Shown here: in pieces, positions 10,061-21,329 of the stretch
Numbering within the stretch: position 1 is the first letter of the stretch
Layout: each line of letters opens with the position of its first letter
Source of the DNA: Mytilinidion resinicola
Taxonomy: Eukaryota; Ascomycota; Dothideomycetes; Mytilinidiales; Mytilinidiaceae
DNA: 64,000 nt
NCBI RefSeq assembly: GCF_010093595.1
Contig: NW_022985461.1
Span: forward strand, 228,454-292,453
Direction of reading: 5' to 3'
Position numbers and translations under genes: made by a program
The notes under the pieces: model-generated
Told to the model about the DNA's origin: nothing
Seen by the model: the letters and a program-made list of their open reading frames with translations, nothing else
The model's database searches: none

Positions 10061-10640
10061 TGCCAATATATACTACTATATACTTTATATTTATTATAGC
10101 TGCTTAATATAGGCTGTTTTACGCTATTAAAAAAAAGCGTACGGTTGCTAAATTAAGGATCTAGTGCGTAACTATATTAACTATATTATAAAGCTTAAGT
10201 TCTTACTAGCTTTTAAAATAGTATTTAACAACTTATTTATAAAAAGTAATATCTGCGTAAGCTTTTAAGGCGCTAGCCTTATACCGCTTAATCTAAAGGC
10301 AGTACTTTTAAAGCTTAATAGGAATTAAAAATACTAAGTAATACTTTTAAGCTAGGCTCTTAATTAGTATTAATTTATAATTATATTTAAATATATTAAA
10401 ATAGCTTTCCTACTATAATTTTTAAGTTGCTTAATTTACTTATTAGAGGCGCTAAAGTATAGATATATAGGGCTATATTATTATATAATTAGGTTATAAG
10501 CCTTTAAAAGGTAAATAAGGCCGCTAGAAAGTGTAAAAAGTGTAAAAAAAAGCGAATTTAAAGGTAAGAAGTTCTAATAAAGGTATAGGGCTCTAAAATA
10601 ATTGCTTAAAAGGAAGCTAATAAATAAATTAAGGGCGAAA
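10061..10640. other. AT-rich, TpA-rich block, probable RIP-mutated relic
   Basis: The composition changes abruptly to long runs of TA-rich words (TATTATA, TTAAAATA, CTTAATA) with almost no CpG or CpA. No frame survives on either strand. This is how heavily RIP-mutated repeats look in Pezizomycotina. I cannot identify the original element. Confidence 0.65.
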
Positions 10641-11396
10641 TGCGTTAAAATAGAAGGCGCCTGGGTGGAAGTACACGGCAGCAAGCGCGCTGTAGGCGCT
10701 GCGGCAAGACAGGATATAACGCTCGAACCTTCGTAAAACACACCGAAGCACAGAAACCGGTAGTCTGGATTCCCACGCAAGCGTGGGGGCAGAGTACGCA
10801 GGTGGTCGAGTCGCAGGAACACGCCACTTTCGGCGGCGTCCGCGCATCTAGACGCGACCCCACGAGCGACTTAAAGAATGAGCTCGAACAATCTTATGAT
10901 GCGTCTAAGTAAAATCTACGTAGTCTGCAGAACAACATTTTAGCGCTCGTTTCAAATGATACAGCTCTTTCTGACGGGAGCGCCAAATCATCAGATCGTC
11001 ACCTGCCAAGCTACAAAGGTACCATCTCGACTTCCAAGGTTGTGCATTGAAGCTTGGAAAGAGTCTAACCTCGAAACTTACCGCCAGACCTCAGAGAGAG
11101 ACACACACCGTATCTCACAACTCATGGAAACTGCTGTCACGTTGATGGGGTTGCTCGTTGAAAATCTTCGCTCGAGGTGTTATCAAGGTAGGGCTGAAAA
11201 GGTGGCGTGAGGTGAGCGACACACCGCGCCACTAGCTGCGCCCCTGGCACTCCGACGAATGGGCTTCATTCCCGGCTATTTTGTTGCGTGATCGCAAGGA
11301 TGACAGGACGTATGATAATCGAATTCGAGTTAATGCGACGAGCACTTTCCACGGTGGACAGATCGCGGCTGAGTGTACACCACGACCGCGCGGTGC
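10641..11396. other. Intergenic, no supported gene
   Basis: An 84-codon frame at 10956-11210 (+) has no motif I recognise. A perfect hairpin CCCACGCAAGCGTGGG lies at 10772-10787. Nothing else is supported. Confidence 0.45.
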
Positions 11397-11403
11397 TATA
11401 AAG
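11397..11403 (+). promoter_or_regulatory. TATA-like box for the gene at 11563
   Basis: TATAAAG lies 160 bp upstream of the ATG at 11563, at a plausible distance once a 5' UTR is allowed. Confidence 0.4.
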
Positions 11404-11562
11404 GCTGTCTCGCAGTCGTCCTGAAGGGAGTCCATAACCATCAAGCATCAATTCGAATCAACAATCAGACCTCAGACGAGATCAACACAACCTGCTATCA
11501 TCGACATCATCTATTGGTCGTCGATTCAATCAACCAAAAACTTTCCGACACCAACATCAGAA

Positions 11563-12036
11563 ATGACCAACGAACCAAATGTGCGCAGCCACGCCGGCTG
11601 CTGCATGGGTCACTGTCGTGCCCAGCGCTTTGCAATGGACTCCCATTGCGCCGCCGCCTTCGAGAAGGAGAAGGCTACCATCAAGGCGTACGAAGATGGC
11701 TGGGACAATTGGGACGGCCCAATTTGGCCATGGCGGGAGACAAACAAGCCGCAAGCACAGCAGAAGCTGGAGGACGAGTATCAGGGATGCTGCAGCACAC
11801 CAGAACAAACTACCATCAATACCTGTGAGTCTAACATAAGTACCCAACCTAGTACAATGACTGATTTGTCAATAGCGCTTGCAAACGTACATCAACTAAA
11901 GCCTAGTGCCGACTCCTCAAGACCATCGAGGCCTGCGAGTTTGGGTGGCTCGGTATCGTCGTCTTCGTCGTTATGGAGCTCCAGGACTACGTCTCCATGT
12001 CCTACCTGCGGAAGGGGTGCTACGTCGCATCTTTAA
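11563..12036 (+). CDS. Small Cys-containing hypothetical protein, exon structure uncertain
   Basis: ATG at 11563 opens a coding-like frame of about 87 residues with CCMGHC near the start, an acidic/Trp-rich middle (DGWDNWDGPIWPW) and a CC pair. A good donor GTGAGT lies at 11825; the acceptor AATAG ends at 11875 (51-nt intron with an ACTGAT branch), giving a frame to the stop at 12036. However, the most protein-like downstream frame is another one, at 11913-12051, which has a short hydrophobic segment (GWLGIVVFVVM). No GT..AG pair I could find joins it in phase. The gene may carry a one-base indel or an unusual intron. No family recognised. The coordinates are my simplest in-frame model. Confidence 0.45.
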   Translation: MTNEPNVRSHAGCCMGHCRAQRFAMDSHCAAAFEKEKATIKAYEDGWDNWDGPIWPWRETNKPQAQQKLEDEYQGCCSTPEQTTINTCESNISTQPSTMTDLSIALANVHQLKPSADSSRPSRPASLGGSVSSSSSLWSSRTTSPCPTCGRGATSHL

Positions 12037-12051
12037 TCGCATTGTTGAGCG

Positions 12052-12916
12052 GATGATCATGGACCTGAAATGTAACGCATTTGTTTAGTACAGGAGCGCG
12101 GTGGATTTACGGCGTTCAGGCGTTTGAAGGAGTTTAAAGCAAGAAGCCATTGCTTGAATGCGGATTGTGATCTCGAGTCAGACTCGATGGGCTGTGGTAT
12201 GAAAAGGAAATCTAGACGAAGGCTATACGTCGACTACGCTGGTTACTGGGTCATCAGGGAACTAGACATAAGAGAGTAGAAGGAGATGGAATACCGAGCT
12301 CATACAAAGTATACTCATGATGCTGCCTCGTAGTCAATTCTTGATAATGTTCAGCTCCTTAGCCCCAGCCATCGAAGCACAGGAAATCATATCAAAGGCT
12401 TCAATTGCGGTGGCCTTTGGGTGGACGTAAGTCTTGTAGACGGAAGCGTGGTGAGTGGTGTCATGATTTTGAGATCTTCTGGTACCGAAGCTTGGGCGTT
12501 TGACCAGGCAAACACGGTTAGCCAGCACGGGCTGAAACAAAAAGCTTGTTCCCACAACACCTCTACGTTGTCTTACGACCATCACCAAAGGGCTCTTAGA
12601 ATAGAGTAGAACGGCTCATGGCACTGCATAGCGAGCTTCTGTTTTGGCCGATCGAACCTTTTATTGGTAATTTGCTATTGCGGCCTTCTATCTGAATCAT
12701 GTGTTGGGAAAGAAGTCCAGTTACATGATGAGACCGTCCACCACAAGATCATACATCGATGATGTAAGTATGCGATAGCCTTAAGCTGAAGCAGCCATGT
12801 CGACAGGTCATGTAATCTGCAAGAGTAAACAGTAACCTCCTTCTTGAATCCCCATCACTCAGCCGGCATACCAGCCTCAGGCAGTGTCTCCATCATAAGC
12901 GACAAGACGTTGCACC
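12052..12916. other. Intergenic, no gene seen
   Basis: It holds 3' flanks of two genes. An 84-codon minus-strand frame (12334-12588) has no recognisable feature. Confidence 0.5.
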
Positions 12917-14459
12917 CTAGTACAGGACGATGGCTGCTGCGAAGAGCACAGCCAACACCATCCCGTCGATTGCACCGATCGCCTTGCCACTGTTCTGATA
13001 GTATGGAGTCTGAGTAGGAACCTGGGTAGGATGGAATGTTGTTCCATTGGAGGTGGAGGCAGTGGGCAACCTAAAGCGCAAAATATCAGTACGCGGTGGA
13101 ATCGGGCTTCCACGAAGATGAACGCAGGAAAAGAGAAAATGAGGAGACAACTTACCCAGAAGGCGCCGTGACGATATTGGTCCCCAGAATTGAGCTCGCA
13201 GTCGTCTGAATCGGGTGATGAGTTGTGCCAGAACTAGTGGCAATGCTTGTGTTAGCCCAGAATGGTAACGAGGATGTGATCGATTTTGATGATTGGACTG
13301 GTCCGGTAGCTATGCTAGAGCGAGTGCTGGGGGAGAGCGTCTGCGTCTGCGTCTGCGTCTGCGTAATCACATGGGTGAGAGTAGACGTAATTTTCGTGGT
13401 GCTGTAGCTGATTGTCTGGGTTGGAGCAACTGTGCTGAAAGAGCTTGGAATATGCCCCGAGTTGATTGGATAAGTCGTGCTGGCGACGGAAGAGCTAGTA
13501 GAGGATGCCGGCGGGGTTTGGGTCACCACGCTGCTTGAAGAAGCCACGCTGCTAGGGAAAGATGGGACAAGCGGCGAGTTGATGGGGAACGTCGTGCTCG
13601 CGATGGAGGAGCTAGATGGGGAAGCCGGGGTAGATGGTGTTGCCAGACTGCTGGAGGAGGAGGATGACGGAGTCGAGATGATCTGGCTGCTTGAGGAGGA
13701 GGATGACGGAGTCGGGATGACCAGGCTGCTTGATGAAGACAGGACGATCTCGCTGGTGGACGACGGAGTCGGGATAACCACGCTGCTGGACGGAGACGAG
13801 ACGACCTCGCTACTGGACGACAAGGTGGAAGTTACGATGCTGGATGGAGTCGAGACGACAGCGCTGCTGGATGGGGTTGAAATCAAGACGCTGCTAGAGG
13901 AAGGCGTGTTGACGGAGCTGCTGGAAACAAGCAGTGAACTTGAAGGGCTGGCGCTCGGCGACCGAGTGATGGTGATTGACGACGTAACCTTGACCGGGCA
14001 CACGGTAGTGGTGACCGCGATCGTGGAGGTCACGACGGCGGTCGAGTGAGCAGGGCACTGGGAGACTTGGGGCGCGCAGTTCGTAACTGTGAAGGTGTGG
14101 GTCGCATAGACGGTGCTGGTCGACATCACCTCGAAGACCTGGACAAGGACGTCGACATCGCTGCCACGGGCGGACACATCTGGAGCACAAGACGGATTAG
14201 CTGAGGGCTTTCGAGAGCAAGATGGGACAATCTCTAGCGTGAGTCGAGTTGTTCTCGTGCTGGTAGGGCTCCCATCCCGTCCACACGACCAAGGCAATTC
14301 AAGCGCCAGCTGAGCATGCAGCAGCGTCCTAGCAGGCTCCGGTGGTGTCGGTTCGGACGGCAGAGCAGGAATGGACGGAGCCTTACCATCGGGGACTGCA
14401 AGAGCCACGGCCATAGCGGCGACGCTGCCGACGACGGCAACGATCTTGGACAGCTGCAT
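12917..14459 (-). CDS. GPI-anchored Ser/Thr-rich cell wall protein
   Basis: Two exons, complement of 13156-14459 and 12917-13070, joined across an 85-nt intron (GTAAGT..TTTAG); 485 residues. The N-terminus is a signal peptide (MQLSKIVAVVGSVAAMAVALA). A cysteine-containing module with STVYATHTFTVTNCAPQ, then CPAHST, then TTVCPV, around residues 110-155, matches a motif common in fungal GPI wall glycoproteins. A long Ser/Thr/Pro stalk of degenerate PSSSS-type repeats follows, including a 6-bp microsatellite coding TQTQTQ at 13339-13362. The second exon supplies a small omega-site region (NSG) and a hydrophobic tail (MVLAVLFAAAIVLY), as for GPI transfer. Its likely role is as a heavily O-mannosylated wall protein; no catalytic domain is seen. 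It is divergent from a second GPI protein at 15301. Confidence 0.85.
13339..13362. repeat. 6-bp microsatellite CGTCTG inside the GPI-protein gene
   Basis: Four tandem copies of CGTCTG encode a Thr-Gln run on the minus strand. Such coding repeats change length readily in wall proteins. Confidence 0.8.
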
Positions 14460-15300
14460 CTTGCTGATTGGTGGCGGTCGGGTGTAGCTGGGAGGAGCAC
14501 GCGAGCTGTTGGCCGAGCACAGTCAACCAGAGAAAGCACCGAGCGAGAATTGAAGCAGCTGAAGCGAGTGTACAAAGTTGGGTGAGGCAGAGGAAGAGGT
14601 GGCGGGCGAGGAAGAGGCCCTGATAAACAGACGCCGTTAGGCGCTAACCCGATTCGGACGACGAGCCCACGAACGGCAGCCACCCTCGTGCCCAGCTTGG
14701 ACGGCGGCAGGCAAGTGTCTTCGCAGCGCAGGAGTAGCCTCCACGGGGGTAAGAGCATGGCATAGTGCTACGAAAAAGGCTCACTCAGGCTTGGAAGGGG
14801 TGCGTTGCTCGGAAAGACATCGGTATGCTCCCAAGTTTGGCCAGCGTCTGCTCTGCTCCACGCACTTCAATCTGTATCAGGATATGGAGATGTAGCAAGA
14901 GCTTGCTCCTCAAAGGCCTGCAGCTTCCCCTCCCGGGTGAAGAGCCCCCCGACCCCCTCACAGCGGCAGAAGCAGCACTGATGCTGGGCCAGGAGCCAGC
15001 CCACCAGCTGCAAGCTCGAGCCTTTGCGAGCGAGTGAGGAGCTCGTCGCCGCTGCTGCTGCCTTTGTCACCGGCTGCCGGGCCGGCTTGCTGCGTTTGCA
15101 CTTTGGCTTGGCAGCCGGCTATAAAGGCCTTCCTCCGCTGCCGCACTCTTCTTCCTCTCACCATCCGCTACACCCGCCTTACCTCGTGCATCGTCTACGG
15201 CATACCTTCAGCAGCGTCAGCTAACATCTTCTTGCTTGCAACAGTTTCTCATACATTCACAGCAAGTACATCCTACTTCACTGCCAACATCACGGCCAAC
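14460..15300. promoter_or_regulatory. Shared upstream region of two divergent GPI-protein genes
   Basis: The 841 bp separate the start codons at 14459 (-) and 15301 (+). A TATAAAG box at 15120-15126 serves the plus-strand gene. I see no other supported site. Confidence 0.5.
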
Positions 15301-16051
15301 ATGCACGCTATCAAGATCGCCGCCATTCTGGCCGCTGGCCTCGCTGGCCTCGTCGCTGCAGGTATGTGCAACGCCCCACTATCCTTCCGGAGCGTGGCAC
15401 CACTGCCTGAGGCCCAGGAAGCATTCATTGAACCATTTCTGACTTGTCCCTCACAGGTGTCAAGAACGAACCCCGCTGGGCTTCCGGTTTGTTGTCCTTG
15501 ACCCCCTCGTCAAATCCACAGCTAACAAGCTCACAGAGTGCGCAACATCGACTGTCACGGTCACGGTCACTGTCGCTCCCACCTGGTGCTCTGCCGCCAG
15601 CATTCCGATTCCAGTTCTCCCCTCAGTCGTCGTTCCACCGGTCGGAGTCCCCTCGAGCAGCTCTCCCCCGCCGTCGGCCTCAGTCGTCGTTCCACCGGTC
15701 GTTCCGATTACCGTTTCAGGCTCTGCCAGCATTCCTGCCGGCGAGACTCCGCAATCCTCGGTCACGGTCTCTGAACCAGCTCCTACTCCGCCAGCTCCGG
15801 CTATATCGACATCGGTCGCTTCTGGCACCACTCCATTGTCGATCTCGGCCACTACCCCATCGCACACTACCGCAACCCACAGCACAACTTCGACAGCGAG
15901 CGTTCAAGTGCCCGGCACTTCAACCCAGCCTGACGTGCCGACCGTGTCCTCAAGTGGCGCTGCCGTCCCGACAATGACGTCCGACTCTCTTATGGCCCGG
16001 CTCATCCTCGCCGGTGTCGTCATCAACGGTGCATTTGCTGCCCTGGCTTGA
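15301..16051 (+). CDS. Small GPI-anchored Thr/Ser/Pro/Val-rich wall protein
   Basis: Three exons: 15301-15361, 15457-15486 and 15537-16051; 201 residues. Donors are GTATGT and GTTTGT; acceptors CACAG. Exon 1 encodes a signal peptide (MHAIKIAAILAAGLAGLVAA). The 30-nt middle exon encodes VKNEPRWAS. Mature sequence starts with a two-Cys segment (ECATSTVTV ... WCSAA), then a Pro/Val/Ser-rich region with two copies of SVVVPPV, then a Thr-rich stalk. It ends with a hydrophobic tail (LMARLILAGVVINGAFAALA) after a Ser/Gly region, as expected for GPI addition. No known enzymatic domain. The divergent neighbour is also GPI-anchored, so the pair may be co-expressed; that is inference. Confidence 0.8.
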
Positions 16052-16905
16052 GCTAGTGGATAGTAGGACGATAGCTTTGGGACATCAGTGCATCATCCAA
16101 GGGTTATAATGGGGCAAGGTCTACGATACGACTCTTGGGTGTTTCATGATTGATGGTTTTGCACTATCAGGCTCTTACTTTTGAGAATTTTCCGACTCTA
16201 TGTGTTTGGGTTGGAAGTCATTGGAGGTCACATTACATTGTCTTGCTAAATAGCTAAGTCAATTGAACTCCTTACTGGTAAACTCAGTTCTGTGAATCCT
16301 AGTGATGTTGTTAGTCTCTTAAAATACTTCCCATTTACGCGTACAGTAGTAGTTCATGAGTCTAAGTACACCTGGATATCACTTTTGAGGTCCTGAGACT
16401 GTCTCGGAATCCAAACGATATATAATTGGTTCATTCTGAACGATCTGTAAACTCGCCAGGTCATCGTATATAACCTCTTCTATCAGTATACAGAAGGACA
16501 ATTACCGTACTTGCTCCCAATGCCTTTTGGTGTGGCATCGCAGCAGTAGCAGACTGTGCGCGTACTTTTGTCTGAGTACGATGTCTATCACGTGGTCTAC
16601 CGAGCCCGACACTGGCGAGTAATAGTAGTCATCTGGAACTGAGTAAGAGGTGTGCCTGCATTGACGTGAGGAGAAAAGCCTCCTCTCTATATATCTGACA
16701 TGCATTGGCTGTTCCACCTTCTAATTTTGAACACATTCCTCCCATGTAATAGTATCTATACAACCACCGGTACCTCTCGATGCTATCTAGAATGTTGATC
16801 AAACACACATACCCAACAAATGCATAACAAAGATCACGGACATACACCGTATATACAGTTGCCCCTCCCTATTTAGGTGACGACCAGCACTCAGTGTCCT
16901 TGATC
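16052..16905. other. Intergenic between convergent genes, no gene seen
   Basis: AT-leaning sequence holding the 3' flanks of the GPI gene and VPS41. The short frames lack protein character. Confidence 0.55.
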
Positions 16906-19900
16906 TCAAGTATTGCTCTCTTCTTCCTCCGTCGCAAAGCACACCACGCACCCCCTCCCAATAGCCCCTTTGATGACATGCGCATGGGAAACCTTTGCCC
17001 CTACACTCCGCCCCCACCCACCGTCTTCGTCGGCATCTCTCGCTAGGCGCGCCTGCAGCGTTGCAGCTACTGAAGCTGACGCAGAGGTCTTGGGCAGGAG
17101 ACACGACAGGTGATAAACATGGCCACAAGCAAAGCCAACAAGAGTGTCTCGCGAGGGAGGGATAGGACTTGGTTCCAGATCATCGTCGGCATTGATAGTT
17201 GATGGAAGGGACCCGGGGAGAGAAAAGGGGCGATGGCAAGCAGTGCAGTGACCAGGTCCAGCCTGCCCTTCCAATTGCGGTTGCGTTGGCTCAGAGGGCG
17301 CCGATGGATTGAAGGACTTCGAGGCATCGTCTTTAGCGCTTGTGTCTGATTTGACTAGATGTAGCTGCTCAACGTTGGATGTCTTCTCTTCAGGCTCGTC
17401 AGCCGCAGGAATGACGTCGAATTTTACCGCCCTCTTCTGCCCAGACCGCAATATGTCCATGCCTTGTGCCACTTCTCCCCTTAGTACTCGTGCTACTCCC
17501 TCTGATATGCTGAATTGGATCTCGTATTCCCTAACCATTCTTCCTATGCCCTCTCGCAAGCCCTCAATCTCGAGGCCTTCAGGAATGCGGCGCACGAGAG
17601 TGATAGGGTTAATGGACGTACCGACTTCTTCTAGCAAACCCCGTATAAATCGCGGTTTATCCATACTGTAGTCCAGTAGGTCATCCCAAAGGTCAGGGTC
17701 GTTCTGCTCCTTGGCAAAGGAAATCGCACGAGACACATCTGCGAGGGTGTTGATGATGAGGAAAAGTGCACGTTTCGTTTGACCTGTTTTAGAGAGGATG
17801 TACCTATTAAATTGGTGGTTAGTTTGATTGAAGTATGTGCCATCAAGATATACTTACACCAGCTCGGGTATATAATCACGGCCCTCGCAAACGGCGGAGG
17901 CTTTGTCGAGGTTGTAGCTTTGGGATGAACGTAGGAACTCCATGAGGTTCGATCGGTCATATTCCGCAAATAGTGAAACAATAAGATCGCCGAAATCTTC
18001 AGCCATCATCTTGAGGCCATCGGCAGCAACGCGATCAGCAGTGGTGCTCCCTTTGTTTTCGCTGCCTTCGCCCTTCCAAAGCGACTTAAGATAGAGGAAG
18101 AGGAACGGCTGAAATGACAGACCCTTGCTCTCTAGCTGAGAAACAACCTCCTGCGCGGGCACAACTCCACGATTAGCCTCCGTCACTAAGAGGTGAATTG
18201 CCTCTATCGACGCTTCTTGTAAGTCGTGCATTGGGGCCGATTCCATTTGTTCCCTAGACACTCGAAGCAGGATGAATCCAGGAATGTCGTCTCTGATTGC
18301 CTCCAAAAGATGATGGTCTCGAATGAGACTCATAGCAGCGTCGGCATCTTGAAGGCGGAAGTAGCATTTTAACGCTTCCCTTGGGCGGCCACCAGACAAA
18401 TACATTTTGGCGAGCACGTCTTGTAGGATGCGCCAGTCTCTCGCTTGTTCGCCGCCTTCCACAGAGTCCTCCGTAATCTCGCCTTCGGACAGCTTCTTCT
18501 TGATTGCCTCAGCTACGCTGTTGATGTCAAACAGAGACGAGTCCCAAGTATCGGCAAAGTCTTTGAGTTTTAGCCTATCGCGGTTCACGAAGTGACCTAG
18601 CACGACCTCATATACCAAGGACGGAATTGGTGGATGCATCTGTTTCGTGGGCAAGTATGGTGCAATCTCGTCGATCCGATTTGCTTGAGCAAACTTCCAG
18701 AACCAGTGGTCCCACCTCTCAGATGTTCCAAGCACACGGCCGGCGACTTTTCCTGCTGTCTTCCAGTCTTTAGCAGACACAAGCTGCTTGACCCAGAGGT
18801 CACCGATACGCCGCTTCTCTTTTTCGACCGCCGAGTTATGACTTCGAACTGCTGACACTGTCGTTTGGGAAGCTGTGTCATCGGCAAAGAAGTCAACAAG
18901 GCTTCCCTGAGTTTTCACTGGCGTGCCGCTAGGAGACGCATCTGCAGGTCTACTGAACGATGCCGTGATAATTTCGGGGTGATCATCAACGAGCTCCCAC
19001 GCCTCCTGGTATCTTTCATGCTCTAGTTCCCAGTTGAAATGGTCCGCGAGGTCACGTTTGACAGCAAGGACACAGTCGAAAGGGCTTTGGATGAAGATTT
19101 TCAATCCAGCGGAGGCTGCAGCCGGATGAACGTCCTGTAGTCGCTTCCCCATGAAAGGAGAAGAAGAATTCACACCGCTGCTAGACTCCAAGGACTGTGT
19201 TGCTTTACCGTTGTCGCCACTGCTAGGAAGGCTGATGACGCTCGCACCCGAACTAAATATACGAGCCGCACTAACGCCAGCATCCCACAAGCCTCCGCCA
19301 AGAGCTTCCAACGCACCTCGTTGAGCAGGCGTCATGGCCTTTGGATGGGGAACATAAAGAGTGCTCAAATGGTAATCGGCCGAGGAAAGAGTTTCGAACC
19401 GACTCACGTTGAGCATATCCACCTCAACTTCATCGGAGGTGGCCGCATCGATTAATTTCAGCTCAGGAGACAGTCCATTGTGGCGGCGGTGCATTCCTCT
19501 GCGTGGGGTCGTTTCGGCAGTTGGTGTAATGGGGTTGTCGTCGTCATCGCGGGTCCGGTAAGCAAGTACAAGAAGCAAGGAAGGGGTATAAAGCGAAATC
19601 CCAGAAACAATACAGTCCTCAAATCGTAAGCTGGCCACAGAATCAGTATGGTCCACGTTGAATATCAGAAATCCTTACAAATGTACTATGTCGGCGCTGC
19701 CAACAGATCTTTCTCCAATATCCTTACCCACCCCGGCGCCTCCTGGGTTAACGTGGATCACCCAAGCGGCATCACCCCACCCAACCACCAGCTTCTCGAC
19801 TCTCTTTTTCTTGGTCCCATTCTGCTGCTTGTCAGGGCGCCTGTGAGGCAGCGAGGATTCGGCCTTTGTCGCGCTCCCAATTCCACTCGGTCCATTTAAG

Positions 19901-21091
19901 TCATCGTCAACCTCAAGGGCTTGGTCGTCTACCCAGTCCGCTCGAGCTTTCCAGACACCAGCCATCTCTTCCCAGGCTCGGCGGTTTGGCTTATCAACGA
20001 ATCCTATACGCTTCCATGCAAAGTCTGAATCGGCGCTTTCCAGCTGTAGATTCGTCCGCATGATCCGAATGCCTTGCTCGTTGACCCAGACCACGTACTT
20101 TCCAGAGAGCGACCATTTGATCGTGCTGATGCCGCCCTCCCCGGAATGCAAAATCGTGTCTCGTCCAGAATTGCCACCGAACCCGATCGCCCCTAGCCAT
20201 CCCTGAGCTGCAGCCGCAGCATTGTTCGTGTTCGCATTAGCCTTCACGCCCGGTTGACCACCAGAAGTGAGAATCAGATTGCCAGCCAAGCCTCCCGATA
20301 GATACGTTCTGTCGGATTTGTACTCCGGTGATAGCGCTACCGCTTGTACGGGACGCGCAAAGTTCCGTAACGTAACATCCCTGGGATCTACGAGCGACGA
20401 CACGCAAACGTGGCCATCTATGGATGAGGTGGCTATGAATATTGAATTTGATGGGGTAGAGGGAACAGGTGGCTGTCGTGGGGTTCGCGGCGACGCCGTC
20501 TGGCCGGCTGATACTGAGGGTGCCTTCTGTGGAGTACCCGGTGCTTCGACTGGCCGGCTGGGGGGGACATCGGGCCTTACAGACGGAAGAGGCGGCGGGA
20601 ACGGAGACACGGAGACGGCGGTGACAGACGCGGTATGGGCGCTGTATAGGCGCAAGGGCTGGAAGGACGGGATAGTGAGGACATGCTGCATCTAATCAGC
20701 GAATTTGTTTTTAGGCTGCGCGAAGCTAGACACATCACTCACGATATTGCCATTGTGTGTTCCCATGATCTATTTAGCACTTAGTATTCACGGTATATCA
20801 ATCAAGCACCATCCAAGCAGCGCGCCATACCATTTTGTCCCCCGCAACCATGAAGGAGCTCGTCGCATCGCCATTCCGGTAGACAGAGCCCAAGTTAGAC
20901 GTCAGCCGGGTGTACTTCAGCTTGGGCTCCTCGTCTGCGTCCTCTTCCTCTTCCTCGTCGTCCTCGTCGTCATCGTCAGTGGCCTGCGCGGTGCTGGCAG
21001 TGGAGTCTCGACCGTGGCTGGAAGCGCGGGGGGGAAGCATGTCGTCGGGGGGCGCGCTGGCGGCCTCAGTCTCTTGCGGATCGGCTGGCAT
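16906..21091 (-). CDS. VPS41: Vps41, HOPS complex subunit
   Basis: Five exons on the complement: 20831-21091, 20743-20769 (27-nt microexon), 19679-20691, 17858-19630 and 16906-17803; introns 61, 51, 48 and 54 nt, all GT..AG; 1323 residues. The start at 21091 is the first ATG in a frame that is open further upstream without one. An acidic N-tail (runs of D/E) precedes the entry EPKLKYTRL. A WD40/beta-propeller-like region follows, then a Vps41 signature stretch (DCIVSGISLY, LLLVLAY, FNWELEHERYQEAW). A clathrin-heavy-chain-repeat helical region follows, and a C-terminal RING-H2-like finger begins near residue 1210 (CTACH ... FACGHVYHLSC ... GCVVC). Vps41 tethers vesicles to the vacuole within HOPS with Vps39, Vps33, Vps16, Vps11 and Vps18. 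Length fits filamentous fungal orthologues (yeast is shorter). Confidence 0.92.
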
Positions 21092-21329
21092 GCTGGATGC
21101 ATGGATCGCGGCGACGGAGAGAAGCTCAGCCAACGCGTGCGCGGGAGCGGTGATGCGGAGGCCATGTTGGCGGTGATGTCGACGCTGAGACCCCTGCACG
21201 CCTCGGCCAGGGATGATCCATTAATTTATTGTGCAGCACAAGCAGAAGCTTCATCCACCGCATCCAACCCCATTGACGTGTCTCCCGGAGCCAGATGCGC
21301 ACTCGATACAGCACCTCCTCTGTCCGGCA

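Noticed and set aside
13477..14049. 190-codon plus-strand frame
   Set aside because: It mirrors the Ser/Thr-rich codons of the GPI-protein gene on the other strand; its acidic Leu/Glu repeats are a by-product of those codons.
20691..20691. ATG at 20691 as the start of VPS41
   Set aside because: Two upstream exons with good splice sites encode the conserved Vps41 N-terminus (KLKYTRL, GTHNGNI), so this Met is internal.
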